Assembly (NCBI GenBank): GCA_030706065.1
Contig: JAUZPH010000081.1
Coordinates: 1 to 11,146, forward strand
Length of the DNA: 11,146 bases
Direction of reading: 5' to 3'
Source of the DNA: Bacillota bacterium
GTDB lineage: Bacteria > Bacillota > Clostridia > Clostridiales > Clostridiaceae
Shown: piece by piece, positions 5,523 through 11,146 of the stretch
Numbering within the stretch: position 1 is the stretch's first letter
Layout of the letters: every line of letters begins with the position of its first letter
Notes under the pieces: generated by a model
Databases searched by the model: none
What the model was told of the DNA's origin: nothing
What the model saw: only the letters and a program-made list of their open reading frames with translations
Translations under genes and position numbers: made by a program

Positions 5523-6539
5523 ATGAAAACAAAGATAGGTATCAATGGATTTGGAAGAATAGGAATATGTGCCTTCAAGGCAGCTCTGGACAATAATGAA
5601 GTGGAAGTTTTGGGGATCAATGAACCCTTCGCCGATTTGGACTATATGGTTTATATGCTGACACATGATTCTGTTCACGGAAAATTCAACGGCGAGGTTT
5701 CTGTGGACAAAGAAAATAATTCCCTGTTAGTTAACGGAAATGAAATCAAGGTATTCGCCGAGAAGGATCCGTCCAAAATCGATTGGGCTTCCTGCGGAGC
5801 AGAATATATTCTGGAATGCTCAGGAGTGTTTACCACAGTTGAAAAAGCGTCTGCGCACCTGAAAGGCGGCGCTAAAAAAGTTATAATTTCAGCCCCTTCA
5901 AAAGATGCACCAATGTTTGTTATGGGCGTAAACAACGACAAGTACACCAAAGACTTATCAGTAATATCGAATGCTTCCTGTACTACAAACTGTGTGGCTC
6001 CTCTGGCCAAGGTTATAAATGATGCCTTTGGTATAGAAGAGGCACTTATGACAACGGTCCATTCAACTACGGCCTCCCAAAAAACCGTTGATGGGCCTTC
6101 AAACAAAGACTGGCGCGGCGGAAGAGCTGCTTCCGTGAATATAATCCCCTCCTCCACCGGTGCCGCCAAAGCAGTAGGCAAAGTCATCCCGGAAATGAAT
6201 GGAAAGATAACCGGCATGTCCTTCAGAGTTCCGACAATTGACGTTTCCGTGGTGGACCTGACGGTTAAACTGGTTAAGGCAGCCACCTACGAAGAAATAA
6301 AGGAAGCAGTAAAGAAGGCTTCAGAAACAAACCTGAATGGAATTGTGGGGTACACCGAAGATGCCGTAGTTTCAACGGATTTCATAAATGAAACGAGAAC
6401 CTCTGTCTTCGATGCCACTGCAGGTATTGAGTTAAGTCCAAGGTTTGTAAAGCTGGTAGCCTGGTATGACAATGAATGGGGTTATTCAAACAAGCTAATC
6501 GATCTGGCAGTGTATGTTTCCAAAGTTGATGCGGAATAA
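5523..6539 (+). CDS. gap: Glyceraldehyde-3-phosphate dehydrogenase, phosphorylating
   Basis: This 338-residue enzyme oxidises glyceraldehyde-3-phosphate to 1,3-bisphosphoglycerate with NAD+ and phosphate in cytoplasmic glycolysis. Visible landmarks are the dinucleotide-binding INGFGRIG (7-14), the active-site loop SNASCTTNCVAP with nucleophile C153, general base H180 (TTVHSTTASQ), the S-loop KTVDGPSNKDWRGGR (187-201), the substrate Arg in FRVPT (234-238), and WYDNEWGYSN (314-323). The DWRGGR S-loop puts it in the GapC/eukaryote-like class rather than the Bacillus GapA class. Glu34 in GINEPF stands where most NAD enzymes have Asp, and Ile15 follows GRIG where Arg is common. AAGGAGG (5509-5515) precedes the ATG by 7 nt. 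It is monocistronic: no pgk or tpiA follows, only a strong terminator. Confidence 0.96.
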   Translation: MKTKIGINGFGRIGICAFKAALDNNEVEVLGINEPFADLDYMVYMLTHDSVHGKFNGEVSVDKENNSLLVNGNEIKVFAEKDPSKIDWASCGAEYILECSGVFTTVEKASAHLKGGAKKVIISAPSKDAPMFVMGVNNDKYTKDLSVISNASCTTNCVAPLAKVINDAFGIEEALMTTVHSTTASQKTVDGPSNKDWRGGRAASVNIIPSSTGAAKAVGKVIPEMNGKITGMSFRVPTIDVSVVDLTVKLVKAATYEEIKEAVKKASETNLNGIVGYTEDAVVSTDFINETRTSVFDATAGIELSPRFVKLVAWYDNEWGYSNKLIDLAVYVSKVDAE

Positions 6540-6576
6540 CACCAACTTTAGTACAGGCCATATATCAAAAAATATT

Positions 6577-6615
6577 AAAACTATACGCATCCCCAATACG
6601 GATGCGTATAGTTTT
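6577..6615. terminator. Bidirectional terminator between gap and the secreted-protein gene
   Basis: A perfect 16-bp inverted repeat is formed by AAAACTATACGCATCC (6577-6592) and its complement (6600-6615) around a 7-nt loop. A-runs on one side and T-runs on the other give a hairpin with U-rich 3' flanks on either strand, so it can end both gap (plus) and the convergent gene ending at 6675 (minus). The unpaired T-tract is short, only four bases within the stem. Confidence 0.8.
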
Positions 6616-6674
6616 AAGCGGTTGTATCTCCGGTTTTAACAAGTTAAATTGTGCGATAACACTAATTAATCAAA

Positions 6675-7160
6675 TTACTTTGTCAATTTGCACAGCTCCA
6701 TAATAATCTCCGAACCGTCCGCGGTATTATCTACATACGAAGCAATCCAAAGACCCTTTGAAGAATAATATAACCTCCAGTGAGTTTTACCTCCATCCTT
6801 ATTATAGATTGTATACTGGTACTTAATTTTATTTTCAATTAAGGCCTTAGTACCTGATAGTGCAGAAAAATCGGGTGCTTTTGATGAATCGACGTGAACC
6901 TCTTCCTTTACGTATTTGGGTGAGTTGATTTCTACAACATGATCTGCAGCTTCGATTTTAAATATGTCCGCCTCAATGGTGTATCGGGTCCCTTTCCTTT
7001 TTTCATTTGCATAATCAATAGTGGAGGATGACAAAGGCGAAAGAAAGCTTACTTTCTCAAAATTATATGTGCCATAGAAATCATTCTTGGGATTATAGCT
7101 GCAGACGCCAAATAGTATTAATGCTATAAACCCGGCTATAAGTATCAATACCTTTTTCAT
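6675..7160 (-). CDS. Small exported protein, lipocalin-like candidate
   Basis: This 161-residue protein starts with a clear export signal (KK followed by VLILIAGFIALILFGVC, residues 2-20). Cys20 could be a lipid-attachment site, but LFGVC departs from the lipobox because Val stands at -1. The mature part opens FYGTYNFEKV (28-37), then a serine-rich LSPLSSST and KGTRYTIEADIFKI (56-69). I recall the same 'G-T-(W/Y)...KGTKYTI...F.I' arrangement in clostridial calycin/lipocalin-like extracytoplasmic proteins of unknown role. GAGGTG lies 8 nt before the ATG on the minus strand, and a good promoter lies at 7304-7276. It is probably a monocistronic unit converging with gap. Function is unknown. Confidence 0.65.
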   Translation of the reverse strand: MKKVLILIAGFIALILFGVCSYNPKNDFYGTYNFEKVSFLSPLSSSTIDYANEKRKGTRYTIEADIFKIEAADHVVEINSPKYVKEEVHVDSSKAPDFSALSGTKALIENKIKYQYTIYNKDGGKTHWRLYYSSKGLWIASYVDNTADGSEIIMELCKLTK

Positions 7161-7275
7161 GATTAATACACCTCACTAAAGATATGCAGTTCCTTTTTCA
7201 CAGTGTCCTGCAATAATATTTTTAAAGCCTTCATTAACCTTCTTCCAACAATGAGAACTAATGTAAACTAATTCC

Positions 7276-7304
7276 ATTATACTCCTGGGTCAGACATGCT
7301 TCAA
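7276..7304 (-). promoter_or_regulatory. Promoter of the small exported protein gene
   Basis: On the minus strand, TTGAAG (7304-7299) and a perfect TATAAT (7281-7276) are 17 bp apart. This gives a predicted start near 7269 and a leader of about 110 nt before ATG 7160. Confidence 0.6.
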
Positions 7305-7409
7305 GGACAGATATACTCATTCTGGAACTTTCTAGAACATAATGATTCCCGATAATACTTTAATTATTATACAGGACTGATCTTACACCTCAGTTCACAA
7401 CTTATTAAT

Positions 7410-7438
7410 TTGTCCATGGCTGTTAACTGTGTTATTAT
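7410..7438 (+). promoter_or_regulatory. Promoter of the YibE/F pair
   Basis: TTGTCC (7410-7415) and TATTAT (7433-7438) are separated by 17 bp. A start near 7445 would give an unusually long leader of about 147 nt, containing the foldable element at 7477-7569. The region between this promoter and the divergent one at 7276-7304 shows nothing else I can support. Confidence 0.5.
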
Positions 7439-7476
7439 AAATAAATTATTAATGCTTAGAGTTAACTACCAATATA

Positions 7477-7569
7477 GATGCAGAAATTTATTAAATTTAT
7501 CGCCTTCGTAAAATCGGTGAAGATTCGATATTTTCTCAGGCGAATACTATAGGTTTAAATTTCCGCATC
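7477..7569 (+). promoter_or_regulatory. Candidate structured 5' leader RNA upstream of the YibE/F genes
   Basis: The leader can close a long stem in which GATGC-A-GAAATTTA (7477-7490) pairs with TAAATTTC-C-GCATC (7556-7569), 13 of 14 positions. Inside it, TCGCCT (7500-7505) pairs with AGGCGA (7538-7543), and ATCG/CGAT forms an apical hairpin. A second copy of AAATTTA (7493-7499) could compete for the same 3' strand. The ribosome binding site (AAGGAG, about 7580) begins just after the closing stem. It matches no riboswitch class whose core motifs I remember. Confidence 0.4.
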
Positions 7570-7591
7570 TTTAAATACAAAGGAGAAAAAG

Positions 7592-8770
7592 ATGCTGAAG
7601 AAATTAAACAGGCTGGACTTGAACGGACGGCTTACCCAACTTACAGAGAATATCATAAGCAACAAGCCCCAAAAGCGTACCCTTCTGACTGTATTGGTTG
7701 TTCTTATGGCGGCAGCAGCAATTCTTATTTTTATTTCCAACAATGATACTATTTATAAAAAGACCATAGCCAGGATTACTGCAATAACAGAAAAGCACAC
7801 TACTGCAACTAACGGTATCACCGGCAGCGTTGAAGACTTAACGGAGCAGGATATTACAGCGGTAATTATGAACGGCCGGCACAAAGGAGAAACAGTTAAA
7901 TTCCCCAACAAGTCCTCGTACTCCGGAGCCTACGATTATGCCTTGAATGTTAAGGATGAAGTTTTTCTGTCTCTGGATGAAGGGAACGGAGAGAAGATTA
8001 CAGCAGCAAGATTTCTCGATGTAAAGCGTGATACCTACATGGGCTATATTGTTCTGATGTTCATACTGCTCATGCTGCTGATAGGCAGAAAGACCGGAAT
8101 CCGGTCCCTTGTCAGTGTAATAATCAACTTTCTCATATTTTCCGTAATAATTGCTCTGTTTTTAAAAGGCTGGAATTTGACGGCAGTGGCCTCCATAGTT
8201 GGAGTGCTTTTTATAATAGTATCCATCTCCCTGGTCAGCGGAATTAACAGGAAGACTATCTCGGCGGTGATCGGCACAGTTGCAGGCACCTTGATTTCCA
8301 TGATAATTGCCGCTGCTGCCATACATTTTACCCATTCGGACGGCATCCACTATGAGTCCATGGAATTTCTCACCCATCCCCCGGAACAGATTTTCTTTGT
8401 GGAAATAATGATTGGAACCCTGGGAGCCATAATGGATATAGCCATTTCCATATCCTCTTCCCTGAAGGAGATACATGACAAAAACCCTGAAATTGATATG
8501 AAGGGCCTTGTGAAATCCGGGCAGGAAATCGGTAAAGACATCATGGGTACCATGTCCAACACTTTGGTTTTTGCCTATATAAGCGGCAGCATTCCCATGA
8601 TACTGCTCATGATAAAAAATGGTGTTTCCATTTCCTATATAGTAAACATAGATATGTCCCTCGAAATAATAAGAGCTCTTACAGGAAGTATAGGTATCGT
8701 TATAAGCATACCCATCACCATTTTCATCACTATAATGTTTCTGAAGAATTCGAAGATGGGAGAAATTTAA
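7592..8770 (+). CDS. YibE/F-family membrane protein (first of a tandem pair)
   Basis: This 392-residue protein has a cytoplasmic N-terminus, a first membrane helix at about 31-49, a soluble extracytoplasmic region of about 100 residues (50-148, rich in Thr/Asp/Lys), then seven or so further helices (about 151-384). The family signatures are GTLGAIMDIAISISSSLKEI (275-294) and GKDIMGTMSNTLVFAYISG (314-332), typical of the YibE/F-like proteins of Firmicutes, whose transport role is unproven. AAGGAG precedes the ATG by about 8 nt. The next gene follows after 4 bp and encodes a paralogue, so the two are almost certainly co-translated and may form a heteromer. The promoter and long leader lie upstream. 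Confidence 0.9.
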   Translation: MLKKLNRLDLNGRLTQLTENIISNKPQKRTLLTVLVVLMAAAAILIFISNNDTIYKKTIARITAITEKHTTATNGITGSVEDLTEQDITAVIMNGRHKGETVKFPNKSSYSGAYDYALNVKDEVFLSLDEGNGEKITAARFLDVKRDTYMGYIVLMFILLMLLIGRKTGIRSLVSVIINFLIFSVIIALFLKGWNLTAVASIVGVLFIIVSISLVSGINRKTISAVIGTVAGTLISMIIAAAAIHFTHSDGIHYESMEFLTHPPEQIFFVEIMIGTLGAIMDIAISISSSLKEIHDKNPEIDMKGLVKSGQEIGKDIMGTMSNTLVFAYISGSIPMILLMIKNGVSISYIVNIDMSLEIIRALTGSIGIVISIPITIFITIMFLKNSKMGEI

Positions 8771-8774
8771 CGTC

Positions 8775-9518
8775 ATGAATATAATAATAGTTTTACTGAT
8801 TATCCTGCTTACTCTGATGATTGCTGTTGGAGGAAAGAGAGGAGCAAAATCCTTCTTTGCCCTGTGCATGAACTTTGTCACATTATTTATAATGCTGCTG
8901 CTCATGGCCTTCAGGCTGGACCCTGTGAAAGTAACCATCCTGGGCTCCGTCATCATTACCTCTATAACCTTGTTTTATATCAATGGCTGGAACCGGAAGA
9001 CCGTTTCTTCCTTATTATCGGTGCTCCTTGCCGTATTGCTTACCATGCTTCTGACCTATAAGGCTGGCACCGGGGCAAGAATCCAGGGCTTCAGCTATGA
9101 ACAGTCTGAAAGTATCTCATCTTTTTCGCTCTACATTCAGCTGAATTTCAGCAAATTGGTGATATGCCAGATTTTAATCGGCCTGCTGGGTGCCATCATA
9201 GATGTCTCCATCACTATTTCTTCCTCCATGAATGAACTCAGGTCCAAAGACCCTTCCATGCTGCGGCTCAAGCTGTTTTTCTCCGGTATGAATATCGGGA
9301 AGGATATTTTAGGTACTATGACGAATACTCTGCTCTTTGCATATATAGGAGGGTTTATGACCCTGGTCATATATTTCAACGAGCTCCACTATTCCTTTGC
9401 AGATATAATAAATTCCAAGATCTTTTGTACCGAGGCTTTTCAGGCCCTATCCGGCGGTATTGGAATCATACTCATAATCCCCATCACCGCCCTTGCAGCT
9501 TCCAGGATTCTCAAGTAG
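8775..9518 (+). CDS. YibE/F-family membrane protein (second of a tandem pair)
   Basis: This 247-residue protein matches the membrane half of the preceding gene but lacks its N-terminal helix and extracytoplasmic domain. Helices lie at about 3-18, 26-46, 51-69, 76-95, 127-147, 183-201 and 222-241. The signatures are GLLGAIIDVSITISSSMNEL (136-155) and GKDILGTMTNTLLFAYIGG (175-193), aligning almost position for position with those of its neighbour, as expected from an old duplication. A weak GGGAG inside the end of the first gene precedes ATG 8775, and the genes are 4 bp apart, which suggests coupled translation. No clear terminator follows before the next promoter at 9562. The family is certain but the function is unknown. 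Confidence 0.9.
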   Translation: MNIIIVLLIILLTLMIAVGGKRGAKSFFALCMNFVTLFIMLLLMAFRLDPVKVTILGSVIITSITLFYINGWNRKTVSSLLSVLLAVLLTMLLTYKAGTGARIQGFSYEQSESISSFSLYIQLNFSKLVICQILIGLLGAIIDVSITISSSMNELRSKDPSMLRLKLFFSGMNIGKDILGTMTNTLLFAYIGGFMTLVIYFNELHYSFADIINSKIFCTEAFQALSGGIGIILIIPITALAASRILK

Positions 9519-9561
9519 CTTCCCGCCGGTAAGTCCCTTTGCTTCATAATAATACGTATAA

Positions 9562-9590
9562 TTGAGCAAATTACCTGTTTATGCTATTAT
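9562..9590 (+). promoter_or_regulatory. Promoter of the second GNAT gene
   Basis: TTGAGC (9562-9567) and TATTAT (9585-9590) are separated by 17 bp, with a predicted start near 9597, about 24 nt before ATG 9621. The acetyltransferase can therefore be expressed apart from the YibE/F pair. Confidence 0.6.
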
Positions 9591-9620
9591 ATAGCTATCC
9601 GACAATAAGGGAGGTAAATC

Positions 9621-10127
9621 ATGGGGGACTTGTTTTTGGCTGAGCCCAACATAAAATATCAAAGGAGCTTTGAAAATTATGCCCTGGCATACAGAAAAAT
9701 AAATGATGAATATTACTTTTTCAAATATAAAAAAGCATTGGAGAATTTTGAGGACTATCTAAAGGTCTTATTCGATTACTCCCTGGGAAGAAACCTGTCC
9801 CAAGACGACGTTACAACTTCTACCTTCTGGCTGATTGATAGGGAGGAAGTTGTAGGAGTAACGAGAATCAGGCACCAGGAAGCAGGATGTGCGGGCCATA
9901 TAGGTTATGATATATCGCCTGTATACAGAAACAGAGGTTACGGTTCTCATATTTTGAAACTGGCCTTGGAAAGAGCTAAAAAGATAGGAATAGAAGAAGT
10001 AATTGTAACTTGTAATATAGAAAATGCAGCCTCGAAAAAAATTATAGAAAAGAATACCGGGAAATTATTAGGAACTGTTTTCGATGAAGAGGAAAATGAA
10101 TATCTTTATAAATACAGTATAACCTAA
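9621..10127 (+). CDS. GNAT-family N-acetyltransferase
   Basis: This 168-residue acetyltransferase has an N-terminal segment of about 60 residues rich in Tyr/Phe/Lys, then the GNAT core. Strand STFWLIDREEVVGVTRIRH (67-85) leads to motif A, GYDISPVYRNRGYGSHIL (95-112), with the R-x-x-G-x-G acetyl-CoA loop. The C-terminal CNIENAASKKIIEKNTGK (131-148) matches the COG3981-type 'predicted acetyltransferase' group, where the Asn is usual. The substrate is unknown. AGGGAGGT (9608-9615) precedes the ATG, and it has its own promoter. It is not closely related to the other GNAT in the window, which has a different N-terminus and loop. It converges with the SEDS gene through a shared hairpin. Confidence 0.88.
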   Translation: MGDLFLAEPNIKYQRSFENYALAYRKINDEYYFFKYKKALENFEDYLKVLFDYSLGRNLSQDDVTTSTFWLIDREEVVGVTRIRHQEAGCAGHIGYDISPVYRNRGYGSHILKLALERAKKIGIEEVIVTCNIENAASKKIIEKNTGKLLGTVFDEEENEYLYKYSIT

Positions 10128-10168
10128 CACGCAAACTGCTTTGACACTGTTTCTAGGTATTGGAATTA

Positions 10169-10205
10169 AGCCTTCCATGATAAGCTTCTGCTATCATGGA
10201 AGGCT
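10169..10205. terminator. Hairpin terminator between the GNAT and ftsW genes
   Basis: A perfect 14-bp stem, AGCCTTCCATGATA (10169-10182) with its complement (10192-10205), closes a 9-nt loop. It sits between two convergent genes and can serve both. The following sequence is only modestly U-rich (GTTTAAA on plus, TTAATTCC on minus), so its efficiency is uncertain. Confidence 0.65.
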
Positions 10206-10264
10206 GTTTAAATTCTTATATGAAGCTTTTCCCATTCAATTCATAAACATTAGGAGTACAAAGC

Positions 10265-11146
10265 CTACTTCTTATCAGCATCTTTTTTGCCTTGCCGGGT
10301 AATATTCAATAATACGCCCATAGCCACCAAATTAACAACCAGTGAAGAGCCTCCATAGCTTATAAAGGGCAGCGGTACCCCCGTTACCGGCATAGAACCG
10401 CTTACAACAGCGATATTTATAATCGCCTGTATTGCTATTATTGAAGTTATACCAACGGCAATTATTGTACCGTATGTATCCCTGGCATTTATTGCAGCCC
10501 TTATTCCCCTCCAGATGAGTACTATAAACAGCGCAATAACAATACTGCATCCTATAAGTCCTAATTCTTCCCCGATAACAGAGAAAATAAAGTCCGTGTG
10601 AGCTTCCGGCATGTAGAAAGCCTTTTGCCTTGACTGCCCTAACCCCACCCCCATTATTCCTCCTGAACCTAATGCCAGAAGTGACTGTATCAATTGATAT
10701 CCCTTTCCGGATGCATCCTGCCATGGATTCATGAAGAACAATGCCCTATCCCTTCTATACTGAGTTGAAAAAGTTAGAACCCAACCGGCAACTCCACTTG
10801 GGATTATAAACAAGAGCATGTGCCAAATCTTCGCACCTGCAGAAAAAAGGATTATCAAAGTTACCATCACTATTACAGCGCTGATACTTAGATTCTTTTC
10901 AAGCAGTATTAAGCCGGCATAGGTTACGGCAACAACAAAACATGGGACGACACCACGCCAAAAGTCCTCTATTTTTTTACCTTTCCGTTCAATACTTTTT
11001 GCCAGATAAAATACCACTGCATATTTAACAATCTCCGAGGGCTGGAGTGAAGCACCCCCCAAGTCTATCCATCTGGTGGCACCATTTACTGCACCAAATT
11101 TAAAAACTACAAAGAGCAGAAAAGCACAAACTACCATCAATATTAA
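10265..11146 (-). CDS. ftsW: SEDS-family peptidoglycan glycosyltransferase (FtsW/SpoVE/RodA), N-terminus outside window
   Basis: The frame is open to the window edge, giving about 293 residues of an expected 370-400, so the N-terminal third is missing. SEDS proteins are membrane polymerases that build glycan strands from lipid II. Landmarks, numbered from a TTG at 11140, are GATRWIDLGGASLQPSE (20-36), LILLEKNLS (78-86, where many relatives have QPDLGT), KGYQLIQSLLALGSGG (146-161), GVGLGQSRQKAFYMPEAHTD (164-183) with the conserved catalytic-type Asp183, EELGLIG (191-197) and FISYGGSS (near the end). The GxGLGxS and PEAHTDFIF motifs favour FtsW/SpoVE over RodA. No murG follows, as it often does in the division cluster; the gene ends its transcription unit. 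FtsW and SpoVE cannot be separated here. Confidence 0.88.
   Translation of the reverse strand, partial: LILMVVCAFLLFVVFKFGAVNGATRWIDLGGASLQPSEIVKYAVVFYLAKSIERKGKKIEDFWRGVVPCFVVAVTYAGLILLEKNLSISAVIVMVTLIILFSAGAKIWHMLLFIIPSGVAGWVLTFSTQYRRDRALFFMNPWQDASGKGYQLIQSLLALGSGGIMGVGLGQSRQKAFYMPEAHTDFIFSVIGEELGLIGCSIVIALFIVLIWRGIRAAINARDTYGTIIAVGITSIIAIQAIINIAVVSGSMPVTGVPLPFISYGGSSLVVNLVAMGVLLNITRQGKKDADKK

Noticed and set aside
5675..6286. Minus-strand open frame (203 codons) inside gap
   Set aside because: It is a shadow of the conserved GAPDH coding sequence with no ribosome binding site.
6675..7160. Firm lipoprotein call from Cys20
   Set aside because: LFGVC lacks the small residue required at -1, so it may be an ordinary signal peptide or an N-terminal anchor.
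7477..7569. Assignment of the leader to a known riboswitch class
   Set aside because: I could not find the core motifs of the TPP, purine, c-di-GMP, glycine, fluoride, guanidine, manganese or T-box classes, so I list it only as a candidate structured leader.
8162..8956. Long minus-strand open frame (264 codons) across both YibE/F genes
   Set aside because: It is antisense to two clear membrane protein genes. Its Tyr/His/Gly-rich translation is the typical shadow of hydrophobic codons.
1..11146. Mobile elements, CRISPR arrays, tRNA or rRNA genes
   Set aside because: I saw no transposase or integrase motifs, no regularly spaced direct repeats and no tRNA-like or rRNA-like sequence.

Overview
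The window looks like chromosomal DNA of a low-to-moderate GC, spore-forming-type Clostridia (my inference: cluster III / Ruminiclostridium–Acetivibrio-like). The reasons are strong AGGAGG ribosome binding sites, A/T-rich intergenic regions with readable -35/-10 boxes, an ECF sigma / membrane anti-sigma pair, tandem YibE/F proteins and a SpoVE/FtsW-type SEDS protein. I see no rRNA, tRNA, CRISPR array, insertion sequence or phage gene. No complete novel multi-gene system is evident. It is mostly a housekeeping and accessory mosaic with several relics and some regulatory structure.

Layout. 1-845: the last codons of an ECF sigma factor overlap a membrane-anchored putative anti-sigma protein. 861-1196: on the minus strand, a frameshifted J-domain-type protein remnant that still has its terminator. 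1187-2038: a promoter and a class I SAM methyltransferase. 2035-2281: a broken small lipoprotein-like ORF whose start overlaps the methyltransferase stop. 2444-3350 (minus): a GNAT acetyltransferase and a small charged protein with its terminator. 3415-3525: a short ORF resembling the last helix of an MFS permease. 3661-4512: a multi-pass membrane protein, convergent with and overlapping a LysR-type regulator (4509-5402, minus).

5403-6615: the LysR gene is divergent from a stand-alone glyceraldehyde-3-phosphate dehydrogenase gene (gap). The 120-bp spacer holds facing promoters and a T-N11-A dyad that touches the gap -35 box, so LysR control of gap is a concrete hypothesis. gap ends at a 16-bp-stem bidirectional terminator shared with a convergent small secreted protein (6675-7160, minus). 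7410-9518: a promoter, a roughly 93-nt foldable leader, and two adjacent paralogous YibE/F membrane proteins that probably form a heteromeric unit. 9562-10127: a promoter and a second GNAT acetyltransferase. It converges on the 3' part of an FtsW/SpoVE/RodA-family peptidoglycan glycosyltransferase gene (10265 to the window edge, minus), with a 14-bp-stem hairpin between them.

Start codons were reassigned by ribosome binding site for the anti-sigma protein (66), the small charged protein (3350) and the multi-pass membrane protein (3661). All functions are read from sequence motifs without database searches.
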